Positions 29,653 through 38,772 of a DNA stretch of 64,000 nucleotides are shown here, piece after piece. Source of the DNA: Vibrio marisflavi CECT 7928 (GTDB lineage Bacteria > Pseudomonadota > Gammaproteobacteria > Enterobacterales > Vibrionaceae); contig NZ_CAKLDM010000002.1 of the NCBI RefSeq assembly GCF_921294215.1, positions 1,302,001 to 1,366,000 of the forward strand, written 5' to 3'. Both the position numbers and the translations under genes were made by a program. How positions within the stretch are numbered: position 1 is the first letter of the stretch; every line of letters begins with the position of its first letter. The notes below the pieces were generated by a model, which searched no databases, had not been told where the DNA came from, and was given only the letters and a program-made list of their open reading frames with translations.

Positions 29653-30114
29653 TTAGGTTCGACCACTAAACCAACGTAAAGAGAAGGCCCGGATTTCGAT
29701 AACAACAATGACTACAGCCCATATAGCGCTCCAATGATAGTTCCATGTTTTTTCGGGATAAAATATATAGTTCATTAAAAATACCCCGGAGAATGCGAGT
29801 GCTAGTGTAAACGCGTTTTTTGAGAAAGCCCTAACTCGACTTTTCCAATATGGCTCATTAATTTGGTTTGTAGTTTGGCTTTTAGGCTGTTCAAAGCTTT
29901 CAGCAGTTGTTAATTTCTCTACCGTCAGATTGAATGCACCAGCAAGCGCCTTTTTTGTTTCTAAACTTGCTTGGCCTTGTTTCTCTACACGTTGAACTGT
30001 TCTAACATTTACCGAGCAAATTTCTGCAAGTTGTTCTTGGGTCCAAGCATGCTTTAGTCGATGACGTTTTACATTTTCAGCTAAAAATTGCGACTCTTTT
30101 CTTTCTATACTCAT
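29653..30114 (-). CDS. XRE-type HTH regulator with two membrane helices
   Basis: 153 aa. An N-terminal helix-turn-helix of the XRE/Cro type (~10-68; TQEQLAEICSVNVRTVQRVE) is followed by a linker and a hydrophobic C-terminal region with two helices (~100-118 and ~127-145). This HTH-plus-2TM arrangement suggests a membrane-tethered DNA-binding protein. Its target is unknown; the divergent membrane-protein gene at 30315 is a candidate (inference). Confidence 0.75.
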   Translation of the reverse strand: MSIERKESQFLAENVKRHRLKHAWTQEQLAEICSVNVRTVQRVEKQGQASLETKKALAGAFNLTVEKLTTAESFEQPKSQTTNQINEPYWKSRVRAFSKNAFTLALAFSGVFLMNYIFYPEKTWNYHWSAIWAVVIVVIEIRAFSLRWFSGRT

Positions 30115-30314
30115 TTCAATATCAGTCGTAAAGATAAAAATAACTAAATTCGGATACAGTATTTCGCACTTCCACTTCTGCCAAGTCTATTCTATCTCAT
30201 TGATAAATAATAACTGTCATGTCACTGTCGGCTAAATGGCATCTAAGTGGCATGGCACCAATAACCTGCCTACTGTAAGTTTCGTCGTATTACAACGCAC
30301 TTATGAGGCCATTT

Positions 30315-30848
30315 ATGATTCACGTTCCTACGCAGCTAGTTATTGCAATTCCAGTAGTAGTTTATTTCGTACTCAAGTACCTGAAACCTAGAGAGGTTAA
30401 CATAAGGCGCCTGATTCTTATACCTGCGGTTGTATTATACTTCGCTTTGACAACAGTCCAGCTCACAACGACTATTTCTATAATTTTTTTTAGCACTCTA
30501 CTTTTTCTGGGCATTGGTGCGGGATATTTTCACGCGCGAAGCAAAGATGTGAAAATTAACAGGGTAAAGATGTCTATGATAGTACCTCGCGAACCTGAAA
30601 TGGCAATCTATCTCATTTTAATCCTTGTATTTAAAACTTTTATTGGTTATTCAATTGGGCTTCACCTTCCATTGTCTCACACTCAGTTCTTCCATGAGTC
30701 AACAATATGTATTACCGCTCTGCTCGCTGGATACTGTTGTGGGCGCCACGGTTATTATGCATACATCTTAGCTTGGGCAACTGCTGGCTTTCAAAAGCAA
30801 AATGGAGCCATAAATAAGCCAACAGGAAAACGGCCACTAAAATATTGA
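30315..30848 (+). CDS. Small integral membrane protein
   Basis: 177 aa from the ATG at 30315, which has GAGG 7 bp upstream; the in-frame ATG at 30303 has no good ribosome site. About five membrane helices. The start (MIHVPTQLVIAIPVVVYFVL) and KPREVNIRRLILIPAVVLYF resemble CcdC/DUF1453-like membrane proteins, a tentative match. Function unknown. It is divergent from the XRE-2TM regulator. Confidence 0.6.
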   Translation: MIHVPTQLVIAIPVVVYFVLKYLKPREVNIRRLILIPAVVLYFALTTVQLTTTISIIFFSTLLFLGIGAGYFHARSKDVKINRVKMSMIVPREPEMAIYLILILVFKTFIGYSIGLHLPLSHTQFFHESTICITALLAGYCCGRHGYYAYILAWATAGFQKQNGAINKPTGKRPLKY

Positions 30849-30940
30849 GTACCTAACAACAAATTACACTTTTCATTAGGCGAAAATAGTGACTAGAAAC
30901 CATACTGTAGAAGGATCATTTACAAAGCAAGGACCTGCTG

Positions 30941-32020
30941 ATGTATAAATGTTTACTGGCCCTACTGGCCAGTTTGCTGCCTTTTACAGCAAGTGCAGAT
31001 CATTATTTCGTCAAGAAGATAGCCTCTGGATTTGCAGTACCTTGGGGAATTACTTTCGTGTCACCCAATAAAATGCTTGTCACTGAAAGAAATGGCGACA
31101 TTCGATTACTCGATATCAAAACCGGAAAGCATAAACTTGCAGCAGAGGCACCAGACGACACTTTCGCTGGCGGGCAAGGCGGCCTTATGGATATTGCCCT
31201 GTCGCCATTCGATACAGGTCAGGTTTATATCACGTATAGTAAAACAACGAAGCAAGGTGCAGCTACAACACTCGCTATCGCTTCACTTGATAAAGATAAA
31301 CTACGTAACTGGCAAGATTTATTAATTACTGAATCGCATTCTGATTCAGGAAGACATTTCGGTAGCCGTATTGCCTTTTCAAGCCAGCACATTTTTATGA
31401 CGGTTGGTGATCGCGGAGAACGAAGTAATGGGCAGAACACTCAAAATCACTCTGGAGCCATTCTTCGCCTAACACCGGCAGGTGTAGCCGCCAAAAACAA
31501 TCCTTCTAGCTCCAGACCTGAGTTATCCGATGAAATCTGGAGCTTTGGTCACCGCAACCCACAAGGTATATTTTTCGACTTACCTAGCAATAACCTATGG
31601 GCTATTGAGCATGGTCCGCGCGGTGGGGACGAGATAAACCTAATTAAAGCTGGAGCCAACTATGGCTGGCCAATTGTTTCCTATGGGCAAGAATACTGGG
31701 GACCAATCAATGTTGGAACATCTAAGGAAATGGAGGGAGTAGAGTCGCCCGTTAAGATTTACGTTCCCTCTATCGCTCCTAGCAGTATTGTGTTGTACCG
31801 AGGCAATAAGTACCCTGAGCTCAAAAATAAGTTGCTTGCGGGTTCATTGAAGCTACAACATATCAATGTCGTAAGTCTTAACAGCGCCAACAAGGCCAAC
31901 CATGAAAATAGATTGCTTGAAAACTTTGGGGAAAGAATCAGAGATATAGAAATCGCCGCTGATGAAAGCATTTATTTCAGCACAGACAACGGCAACATCT
32001 ATCAACTACAACGAGATTAA
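30941..32020 (+). CDS. PQQ-type aldose sugar dehydrogenase, periplasmic
   Basis: 359 aa with a signal peptide (~1-19, ending ASA). A six-bladed beta-propeller of the soluble glucose dehydrogenase (GSDH/YliI) family: GFAVPWGITFV, MLVTERNGDIRLLD, GGQGGLMDIALSP, GHRNPQGIFFD and WAIEHGPRGGDEINLIKAGA are all characteristic. It probably oxidises aldose sugars with pyrroloquinoline quinone. No PQQ synthesis genes are nearby. RBS AAGGA. A strong terminator lies at 32078-32109. Confidence 0.88.
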   Translation: MYKCLLALLASLLPFTASADHYFVKKIASGFAVPWGITFVSPNKMLVTERNGDIRLLDIKTGKHKLAAEAPDDTFAGGQGGLMDIALSPFDTGQVYITYSKTTKQGAATTLAIASLDKDKLRNWQDLLITESHSDSGRHFGSRIAFSSQHIFMTVGDRGERSNGQNTQNHSGAILRLTPAGVAAKNNPSSSRPELSDEIWSFGHRNPQGIFFDLPSNNLWAIEHGPRGGDEINLIKAGANYGWPIVSYGQEYWGPINVGTSKEMEGVESPVKIYVPSIAPSSIVLYRGNKYPELKNKLLAGSLKLQHINVVSLNSANKANHENRLLENFGERIRDIEIAADESIYFSTDNGNIYQLQRD

Positions 32021-32077
32021 AATGCGCTTGAATGAACAGTCGCCATGTTCATAGAAGGTAGTTTAGGGATAGAAGCA

Positions 32078-32109
32078 AAAACCCCCGACCATTTCTGATC
32101 GGGGGTTTT
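32078..32109. terminator. Bidirectional terminator between sugar dehydrogenase and tRNA genes
   Basis: An 11-bp stem, AAAACCCCCGA with TCGGGGGTTTT, and a 10-nt loop. T-tracts on both strands let it serve the plus-strand dehydrogenase gene and the minus-strand tRNA cluster. Confidence 0.85.
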
Positions 32110-32115
32110 CTTATT

Positions 32116-32191
32116 TGGAGCGACACACGAGGTTCGAACTCGTGACCTCAACCTTGGCAAGGTTGCGCTCTACCAACTGAGCTAGTGTCGC
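32116..32191 (-). tRNA. tRNA-Gly(GCC)
   Basis: 76-nt cloverleaf with a TCCA 3' end. Acceptor GCGACAC, D-arm AGCTCAGTTGGTAGAG, anticodon loop TTGCCAA (anticodon GCC) between CAACC and GGTTG, T-arm GTTCGAAC. Last gene of a four-tRNA cluster. It is identical to the copy at 32392. Confidence 0.96.
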
Positions 32192-32226
32192 ATGTGTTTG
32201 CTTCGTTTAAGCAAACTTGTTTTAGA

Positions 32227-32313
32227 TGGTGCCCCGGGCCGGACTTGAACCGGCACAGCGCGAACGCCGAGGGATTTTAAATCCCTTGTGTCTACCAATT
32301 CCACCACCAGGGC
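32227..32313 (-). tRNA. tRNA-Leu(TAA)
   Basis: 87-nt class II cloverleaf with a long variable arm (CGGCGTTCGCGCTG) and encoded CCA. Acceptor GCCCTGG pairs with CCGGGGC. The anticodon arm AAGGGATTTAAAATCCCT carries TAA. Confidence 0.95.
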
Positions 32314-32391
32314 ACGCAATTCTTTGCGATGCTTCTAACGACTTTGTTAGACACCATCTTTATAATGCAGCTTTCGCTACATTAGTAAATC

Positions 32392-32467
32392 TGGAGCGAC
32401 ACACGAGGTTCGAACTCGTGACCTCAACCTTGGCAAGGTTGCGCTCTACCAACTGAGCTAGTGTCGC
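32392..32467 (-). tRNA. tRNA-Gly(GCC)
   Basis: 76-nt cloverleaf, the same sequence as the copy at 32116. Anticodon GCC in loop TTGCCAA. It lies between the Cys and Leu genes. Confidence 0.96.
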
Positions 32468-32484
32468 AATATTCTCTGTGAGAA

Positions 32485-32558
32485 TGGAGGCGCGTCCCGG
32501 AGTCGAACCGAGGTCCACGGATTTGCAATCCGCTGCATAGCCACTCTGCCAACGCGCC
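32485..32558 (-). tRNA. tRNA-Cys(GCA)
   Basis: 74-nt cloverleaf with TCCA end. Acceptor GGCGCGT, anticodon loop TTGCAAA (anticodon GCA) between CGGAT and ATCCG, T-arm GTTCGACT. First gene of the cluster. The pgsA-tRNA(Gly/Cys/Leu) neighbourhood is conserved from E. coli (glyW-cysT-leuZ). Confidence 0.96.
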
Positions 32559-32618
32559 AATACTTTTGAGCTTTCTGACTGACCTTTTCCGGTGAGTCCC
32601 TCTTGAGTACGGAAATGC

Positions 32619-32646
32619 ATTCTACGGGTTCTTACCTTCGAGTCAA
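32619..32646 (-). promoter_or_regulatory. Sigma-70 promoter of the tRNA cluster
   Basis: On the minus strand a -35 TTGACT (32641-32646), a 16-bp spacer and a -10 TAGAAT (32619-32624). It is about 60 bp upstream of tRNA-Cys. Confidence 0.75.
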
Positions 32647-32775
32647 CAGTAATTTTTATTTTTTGAATCGTTTGACTACTTTACGCTCAATAACATTTAA
32701 ATTGTGCATTTTTCTAGCAAATTTCGTTGCTAAATAGGATAAATAACTTGCTATTAGTTGAAATTAAAATCCAAG

Positions 32776-33333
32776 CTACTGATGCTCTTCACTGAGCAAA
32801 TCAGATTTTGCAGCAAGAAGGTATTGGGCCATCGACCAGTAGGTCAACACTGTTGCCAAATATAGTGCCGCATAGCCAAGCCATACCATCCAATCATCAT
32901 AGCGCCAAACTAATACCCAAATCGCAAACATCTGGCTTAGCGTTTTCCACTTACCGATCCAAGATACCGCTACGCTTGCTCGTTTACCGATCTCAGCCAT
33001 CCACTCTCTTAAAGCAGAAATGATAATTTCTCTCGCGATCATCGTCACCGCGGGGATCGTAACCCATATAGTGTGGTAATGCTCAGTGATTAGAATTAAT
33101 GCTGATGCAACCAGCACTTTATCCGCTACTGGATCGATAAACGCGCCAAATCGGGACATTTGACCAAGTTTTCGAGCCAACATTCCATCTAGCCAATCGG
33201 TGAAGCCTGCTACCCAGAAGATCATTGCGGCTAAAAATGGTCCCCAACTGTAGGGCAAGTAAAAAGCGACAACAAAAACTGGGATCAAAAAAAGACGGAG
33301 TAAAGATAGAATGTTAGGGATATTGAGACGCAT
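32776..33333 (-). CDS. pgsA: Phosphatidylglycerophosphate synthase
   Basis: 185 aa integral membrane enzyme that makes phosphatidylglycerophosphate from CDP-diacylglycerol and glycerol-3-phosphate. The CDP-alcohol phosphotransferase motif D(G/W)xxAR..G....D is present as [20 protein letters not shown] and FIDPVADK (~43-72). Four to five helices. It follows uvrC by 47 bp, in the conserved varA-uvrC-pgsA order. Confidence 0.97.
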   Translation of the reverse strand: MRLNIPNILSLLRLFLIPVFVVAFYLPYSWGPFLAAMIFWVAGFTDWLDGMLARKLGQMSRFGAFIDPVADKVLVASALILITEHYHTIWVTIPAVTMIAREIIISALREWMAEIGKRASVAVSWIGKWKTLSQMFAIWVLVWRYDDWMVWLGYAALYLATVLTYWSMAQYLLAAKSDLLSEEHQ

Positions 33334-33380
33334 ATTTTTTAAGCTCTTATAGATTGCGCGTTAATGTTGAGGCATTTTGC

Positions 33381-35213
33381 TTATTGTTTCAATGCTTGAT
33401 ATATATTTTCCGCTAAAGAACGACTTATTCCCGGCACTTTGGTTATTTCGTCAACAGACGCCCTTTTAAGCTCTTGTAGTCCACCCATGTATTTTAAGAG
33501 CGCCTGACGTCTTTTCGGTCCGACACCTTCAATACCTTCCAAAGAACTAGTTTTTCTGATCTTGGCACGCTTGGCACGATGTCCTGATATCGCATGGTTA
33601 TGGCTTTCATCTCGAATGTGTTGAATTAAGTGTAAAGCAGGCGCATCACTTGGCAGATTAAACTCTTCACCAGACTGGGTAATGAGGGTTTCTAAACCCG
33701 GTTTTCGGGTTACACCTTTTGCAATACCAATTAGGCGTGGATGCTTTGGCCAGTCAGCCCAGTGCTTAGAAATTACATCAATTGCTCGATTGAGTTGCCC
33801 TTTTCCCCCATCGATAAAGATGATGTCAGGAATCTTGTCCACTTCCAGCTGTTTAGAATAACGTCTGTCTAGCACCTGAGCCATCGCCGCATAGTCATCA
33901 CCCTTTGTGATTCCGGAAATGTTGTAACGACGATACTCTTGCTTCACCGGGCCTTCATGATTGAATACAACGCATGAAGCGATTGTGCTTTCTCCCATTG
34001 TATGGGAAATATCGAAACACTCCATTCGCTCAATAGTTTCAATGTTTAACGTACTACGAAGCTCTTTCACCCGCTGAGAGATAGTCATTCGATGGTTAAT
34101 TTTGCTAGTTACTGCCGTTAGAGCATTAGTGTTTGAAAGCTTCAGGTAACGGCCTCGATTTCCTTTAGGATCAAGGTGGAAGCGCACATTTCGGCCAGCA
34201 AGCTGCGAAAGCGCTTCCTGGATAGGCAGTACATCTTCTACAAGCCATTTGTTCAAAATCACTCTGGTTGGAATTGTTCTGCCTTCTTGATGACTCAAGT
34301 AGTACTGACTCAAAAAGCTGTAAAAAACCTCTTCACGGCTGGTGTTACGAGGGACTTTAGGAAAATGGCTGCGACTACCCAACACCTTACCTTGACGAAT
34401 CATCAAGATATGGATGCAAGCAACGCCATTTTCTTGTGCAAAGCCAAGTGCATCCATGTCTTCAGAGCTATCATCAGAAACAAACTGTTGCTCCTGAACG
34501 CGCCTAATCGCTTGAATTTGGTCACGGAACTTCGCAGCATTTTCAAACTTTAGCTCTGTACTAGCTAGCTCCATTTTCTCAACCAATGACTCCAACACCT
34601 TACTATCTTTACCTTGAAGAAAGAGTCGTACTAACTCAACCAGATCCTGATATTCATCAGCAGCAACTATGTTGGGAGCACAAGGTCCAGCACATCGACC
34701 AATTTGATACATTAAACAGGGGCGAGTTCGATTGCTATAAACTGTATCTTCACATTGACGAACTGGAAAGATTTTTTGCAATAAATGCAAAGTTTCACGC
34801 ACAGCACCTGAATCTGGGTATGGGCCATAATATTGACCTTTACGGCGCTTAGCCCCGCGATGCAAAGACAGACGAGGGTGTTTGTGATTGCTAAGAAAAA
34901 TATAGGGATAGGACTTATCATCTCTTAGTAGCACATTATACTTCGGTTGATACTGCTTAATATAATTGTGCTCGAGAATCAGAGCTTCAGTTTCAGTATG
35001 GGTAACTGTCACATCGATTTTGTTGATGTTACTAACTAAGGCGCGAGTCTTGTCACTATCTAGTTTGCTGCGAAAGTAGCTAGAAAGTCTCTTTTTGAGA
35101 TCTTTTGCTTTACCAACATAAATAACGTCAGCCTCAGCGTTATACATACGATACACGCCTGGCTGACTGGTAACAGATTTTAAAAAAGAAACTGAATCGA
35201 AAGGTTTATTCAC
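33381..35213 (-). CDS. uvrC: Excinuclease ABC subunit C
   Basis: 610 aa, normal UvrC length. It makes both incisions in nucleotide excision repair. GIY-YIG domain at ~16-95 ([20 protein letters not shown]), Cys-rich zone (~125-160), UVR motif (~203-238), RNase H-like UvrC endonuclease (~385-540; [24 protein letters not shown]) and helix-hairpin-helix pair at the C-terminus ([20 protein letters not shown]). GTG start at 35213 with a weak ribosome site, 18 bp after the varA stop. Confidence 0.97.
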   Translation of the reverse strand: MNKPFDSVSFLKSVTSQPGVYRMYNAEADVIYVGKAKDLKKRLSSYFRSKLDSDKTRALVSNINKIDVTVTHTETEALILEHNYIKQYQPKYNVLLRDDKSYPYIFLSNHKHPRLSLHRGAKRRKGQYYGPYPDSGAVRETLHLLQKIFPVRQCEDTVYSNRTRPCLMYQIGRCAGPCAPNIVAADEYQDLVELVRLFLQGKDSKVLESLVEKMELASTELKFENAAKFRDQIQAIRRVQEQQFVSDDSSEDMDALGFAQENGVACIHILMIRQGKVLGSRSHFPKVPRNTSREEVFYSFLSQYYLSHQEGRTIPTRVILNKWLVEDVLPIQEALSQLAGRNVRFHLDPKGNRGRYLKLSNTNALTAVTSKINHRMTISQRVKELRSTLNIETIERMECFDISHTMGESTIASCVVFNHEGPVKQEYRRYNISGITKGDDYAAMAQVLDRRYSKQLEVDKIPDIIFIDGGKGQLNRAIDVISKHWADWPKHPRLIGIAKGVTRKPGLETLITQSGEEFNLPSDAPALHLIQHIRDESHNHAISGHRAKRAKIRKTSSLEGIEGVGPKRRQALLKYMGGLQELKRASVDEITKVPGISRSLAENIYQALKQ

Positions 35214-35231
35214 TAACGTTTTTTCGTTTCA

Positions 35232-35876
35232 CTACAGTGATTCTGTATCAAGCATTCCATGACGTATGGCCAAGTGAGTCAGCTCTACGTCACCACTGAT
35301 GTCTAGTTTATTAAACAACCGATAGCGATAACTGTTTACTGTTTTAGGGCTCAAGTTAAGCTGTTCGGAAATATCCGTCACTTTCTGCCCTTTGGTTATC
35401 ATCATCATTATCTGTAGCTCACGCTCAGACAAATCTGCGAACGGATTTTCACCAGATGCACTAAACTGGCTCAACGCCATTTGCTGTGCGATTTCCGGTG
35501 ATATATATCTTTGGCCACTGTGTACCACACGTATAGCGTTGACCATTTCATCTGGTCCTGCACCTTTCGTTAGGTAGCCAGCCGCGCCAGCTTGCATCAC
35601 TTTAGTTGGAAACGGATTTTCCGTATGAACAGTTAAAACGATGATTTTTACATCTGGATTAAATCGCAAGATCTTCTTAGTGGCTTCCAATCCACCGATT
35701 CCCGGCATATTCATATCCATTAAAATGACGTCTACATGATTGTTACGACACCATTTTACAGCTTCTTCACCGCTTTCAGCTTCCTCTGCTACGTTCATTC
35801 CACGGACGTCTTCAATAATACGTCGTATCCCTGTGCGAACCAGCTCGTGATCATCTACAAGGAAAACACTAATCAA
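35232..35876 (-). CDS. varA: Response regulator VarA (UvrY/GacA family)
   Basis: 214 aa NarL/FixJ-type regulator. The receiver (~1-120) has phospho-acceptor Asp 54 (VILMDMNMPGIGGLEATKKI) and the C-terminal LuxR-type HTH (~145-205) has LSERELQIMMMITKGQKVTD. In Vibrio VarA works with VarS and acts through Csr small RNAs on CsrA. The start codon is TTG (35876), with GGAGA upstream. The uvrC-pgsA order downstream is the classical neighbourhood. Confidence 0.96.
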   Translation of the reverse strand: MISVFLVDDHELVRTGIRRIIEDVRGMNVAEEAESGEEAVKWCRNNHVDVILMDMNMPGIGGLEATKKILRFNPDVKIIVLTVHTENPFPTKVMQAGAAGYLTKGAGPDEMVNAIRVVHSGQRYISPEIAQQMALSQFSASGENPFADLSERELQIMMMITKGQKVTDISEQLNLSPKTVNSYRYRLFNKLDISGDVELTHLAIRHGMLDTESL

Positions 35877-36236
35877 ACTTGTATCTCCACGTTTTCGTTT
35901 GGCTCCACACCCACTTTCTAGAAGTGGTTGGCAACATTTCTGTCGCTAGTTTAACTCATTTAAATTTAATTTACTTACACTGAATATGTGCCGAAACGCA
36001 AAGTTTAGCAAGTACTTATTTGCGACTTCTGTAACTTAGTCGAATATATCCGCAATTTTTTAAATGTCAGTTATCTCTTCATACTTTTTGCAGCAGCTCA
36101 CTTTTAGTTAAATAAATACTCTACTTAATTGAATATTGGTCAGAATCGGACTAGTAGTTACTTGGTGGGAATTCGTAGTTTGGTTGTAGATTCTTACGGC
36201 TTATTAGTAACTAAACTATCAATATAAGGAAATATT
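35877..36236. other. Intergenic region between varA and the DUF3015 gene
   Basis: 360 bp between divergent genes, AT-rich. A short inverted repeat CCACTT-N5-AAGTGG lies about 40 bp before varA (near 35913). Both promoters should be here but I cannot assign them with confidence. Confidence 0.4.
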
Positions 36237-36722
36237 ATGAAAAAAGTCTTGGCGACTGTCATCCTATCTGCCGCCCTACCCGTTTCCAATGTTGCATTTG
36301 CTGACCCTGATATTGGTTGTGGACTAGGTACAATGGTGTTCGATGGCCAAAAAGGTAAAGTATCCAAAATTCTCGGTGCGACCACCAACGGTACTTCAGG
36401 CAACCAAACATTTGGTATTACATTCGGTACGTTAGGATGTGACGGCAGTGGTACGGTGACCTCATCACAAAAAGTAGCAATGTTTATTGATGGTAATTTA
36501 GACAACCTAGCCCGTGACATCGCAAAGGGTGACGGTGAAACCTTAGCGACTTTATCTGAAGTTTGGGGTGTACAAGCTGAAGATAAACAGACATTTAACC
36601 AATTTGCTCAGCAAAATTTTGCTGAAGTATTTAAATCGGAAAATGTTACTTCTAGTGAAGTTTTCACCAACCTAAATACTTTGCTCGCTGAACACGATAC
36701 TTTGTCTCAATACACAATCTAA
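36237..36722 (+). CDS. Exported DUF3015 protein
   Basis: 161 aa with a signal peptide ending FA (~1-22). The mature start DPDIGCGLGTMVFDGQKGKV is characteristic of DUF3015, together with the paired cysteines (IGCGLG and LGCDG). Molecular function unknown. RBS AAGGAAA. The gene is followed by a hairpin and then a DUF4105 gene, a pairing seen in other gammaproteobacteria as I recall. Confidence 0.85.
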   Translation: MKKVLATVILSAALPVSNVAFADPDIGCGLGTMVFDGQKGKVSKILGATTNGTSGNQTFGITFGTLGCDGSGTVTSSQKVAMFIDGNLDNLARDIAKGDGETLATLSEVWGVQAEDKQTFNQFAQQNFAEVFKSENVTSSEVFTNLNTLLAEHDTLSQYTI

Positions 36723-36774
36723 TAGCACCAGAAATCTAGCCGAACAAATAATCCTCATCCGGTTAGAAATCGAC

Positions 36775-36800
36775 AGAGAGCAAGGAAAGCCTTGCTCTCT
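36775..36800 (+). terminator. Hairpin after the DUF3015 gene
   Basis: A perfect 11-bp stem, AGAGAGCAAGG (36775-36785) with CCTTGCTCTCT (36790-36800), loop AAAG, and a weak T tail (AGTTT). It may partly separate the two genes. Confidence 0.6.
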
Positions 36801-36849
36801 AGTTTACAAACGTCGCCCAACTTTCACTGTCGTACTCTTTTTGATAATT

Positions 36850-38703
36850 ATGAAGTTTAAAAAAGTAAGTGTTACGCTATTGCTCTGCCAGCTGTTAGTA
36901 CCTTTTGCCTATTCATCAACAAGCACACCGGTGAGTATTGAACGGCTATATGATGACCCGTACTGGCTAAAACTAGGCCATTATCAAAATAAGCTTCTGT
37001 CAGGCCACGAAAGTAATGTGGTATCAAAACAATTCTTTCTAGCAGAGCAAGGCAAAGTTAACCCGAACGCTGAGCTAGCAGCGACAATATCAGCGCTCTA
37101 CAATCAAGATGAACAAATGGCTTCTGAGATGAAATGCCGATACCCTGCGCGCTATACATGGTTAGAGCAAAAACAAGGTCGAGTGGCTGAGCTGAATTGC
37201 CCTGAACTAGAAAGATGGCGACAAGTGATCGACCCAATGGGGATGACATTGGTATTTCCCACCGCGTACATGAATAATCCATCTTCAATGTTTGGGCACA
37301 CTCTACTTCGAGTTGATGCTAAAGATCAAACCCGCCACAAAGAACTTGTAGCATTTGCTATTAATTTTGCAGCTGAACCTGAAACCGATGACAACGCAGC
37401 TTTGTACGCATTAAAAGGGCTTATTGGCAGCTACCCGGGTCGTTTTACCCTAATGCCGTATTACAGAAAGGTACGAGAGTACAACGACCTTGAATCTAGG
37501 GATATTTGGGAATATAAGCTAAAGCTCAATCCCCAAGAAGTGAACCGCATATTACTGCACCTATGGGAACTTCAGCACGCTGAATTTGACTACTACTTTC
37601 TCGACGAAAACTGCTCCTATCAGCTACTTGCTCTGATTGAGCTCGCGAACGACGATCTATCCCTAATCGATGACTTTCCTTTGCATGCAATTCCTTCTGA
37701 TACTGTGGCTACTTTGGAAAAAAATAACTTGTTAGCAAAACCGAAGTATCGTCCCGCTTTTGGCACACGTTTACTTCACCAATCCAACGAAATAAACGAA
37801 CAGTTATACTCGGCCGCTGCGCTAGCAAAAGAACAAAAGTATATGGTGGATAACCAACTTAGCCAATCAGACAATGCGGCTGTATTAGAGTTTGCCTATG
37901 AATGGTTGAACTTTGAATTATATGAGGGCGGCAGGGAAAGAGATCCTACTGCGAAAAGACTCACGAGCTTGCTGTATCAACGAAGCCAACTGAAAGTAGA
38001 GTCTCCTTTTACTCCTGTTCCTGAACCAGGCATTTCGCCAGAAAAAGGACATGGCTCTGCTCGGCTAGGGTTAAATTACACGGACTCCAAAAACTACTCC
38101 TCTCGAGTCGGACTCGAAAGTAGAATTGCCTATCACGATTTATTGGACTCACAATCCGGTTTTATACCCGGTGCAAAAATTAGTTTCCTCGATACCAGTA
38201 TTACCGCTAACAGTAACGGAAATACGCGACTCGAGCGATTCTATTTTATCGATGCTATGGCACTCGCTCCGAGTAACCGTACCTTTGATAGTTTTGCTTG
38301 GAACATTCGAACTGGCTTTGATAGAAAACCAGCGTATGGAAAAGAGGAAGGTCGATGGTTCGGTCAAGGCGGCTTTGGAAAGGCATGGGGACAATCGGAC
38401 GGCTTGCACATTTATGCTCTTTTATCAGGCGCGGCTAGTGGTGGTGAGCTAACCAACTACGATCTAACACCTGGAGCGGGCATAGAAACTGGGTTGCTAT
38501 ATCAATTGGCAGATCAGCATAGACTTGGCTTACAAGGACAATATCTCGCTTTGATTGATAACGATGCCGACCAAGACGCTGCTATTACTGCTAGCTGGAA
38601 CTGGTCGCTTAATCGAAACTGGGCATTGAGAAGCCAAATCAAATATCGACATTGGTATACTGAAGATACAAGCGCAACGTTGACCGCTTATTTTTACTAT
38701 TAG
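36850..38703 (+). CDS. DUF4105 (Lnb-type) envelope protein
   Basis: 617 aa from the ATG at 36850; an in-frame TTG nine bases upstream is less likely. Signal peptide ~1-23. The N-terminal half is a DUF4105 domain, a putative NlpC/P60-like hydrolase/acyltransferase: NPSSMFGHTLLRVD has the conserved His and YYFLDENCSYQLLALIEL the conserved Cys. The C-terminal ~200 residues are rich in alternating aromatic/polar strands ending in LTAYFYY, as in an outer-membrane barrel. Probably outer-membrane located. Substrate unknown. No strong ribosome site is visible. Confidence 0.8.
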   Translation: MKFKKVSVTLLLCQLLVPFAYSSTSTPVSIERLYDDPYWLKLGHYQNKLLSGHESNVVSKQFFLAEQGKVNPNAELAATISALYNQDEQMASEMKCRYPARYTWLEQKQGRVAELNCPELERWRQVIDPMGMTLVFPTAYMNNPSSMFGHTLLRVDAKDQTRHKELVAFAINFAAEPETDDNAALYALKGLIGSYPGRFTLMPYYRKVREYNDLESRDIWEYKLKLNPQEVNRILLHLWELQHAEFDYYFLDENCSYQLLALIELANDDLSLIDDFPLHAIPSDTVATLEKNNLLAKPKYRPAFGTRLLHQSNEINEQLYSAAALAKEQKYMVDNQLSQSDNAAVLEFAYEWLNFELYEGGRERDPTAKRLTSLLYQRSQLKVESPFTPVPEPGISPEKGHGSARLGLNYTDSKNYSSRVGLESRIAYHDLLDSQSGFIPGAKISFLDTSITANSNGNTRLERFYFIDAMALAPSNRTFDSFAWNIRTGFDRKPAYGKEEGRWFGQGGFGKAWGQSDGLHIYALLSGAASGGELTNYDLTPGAGIETGLLYQLADQHRLGLQGQYLALIDNDADQDAAITASWNWSLNRNWALRSQIKYRHWYTEDTSATLTAYFYY

Positions 38704-38772
38704 CGCTAACAGACCTTTGCTAAAATTTTGGAAAAGGCTAAATTACTCGCTTTAAGTAAATAGGTATTCTCG

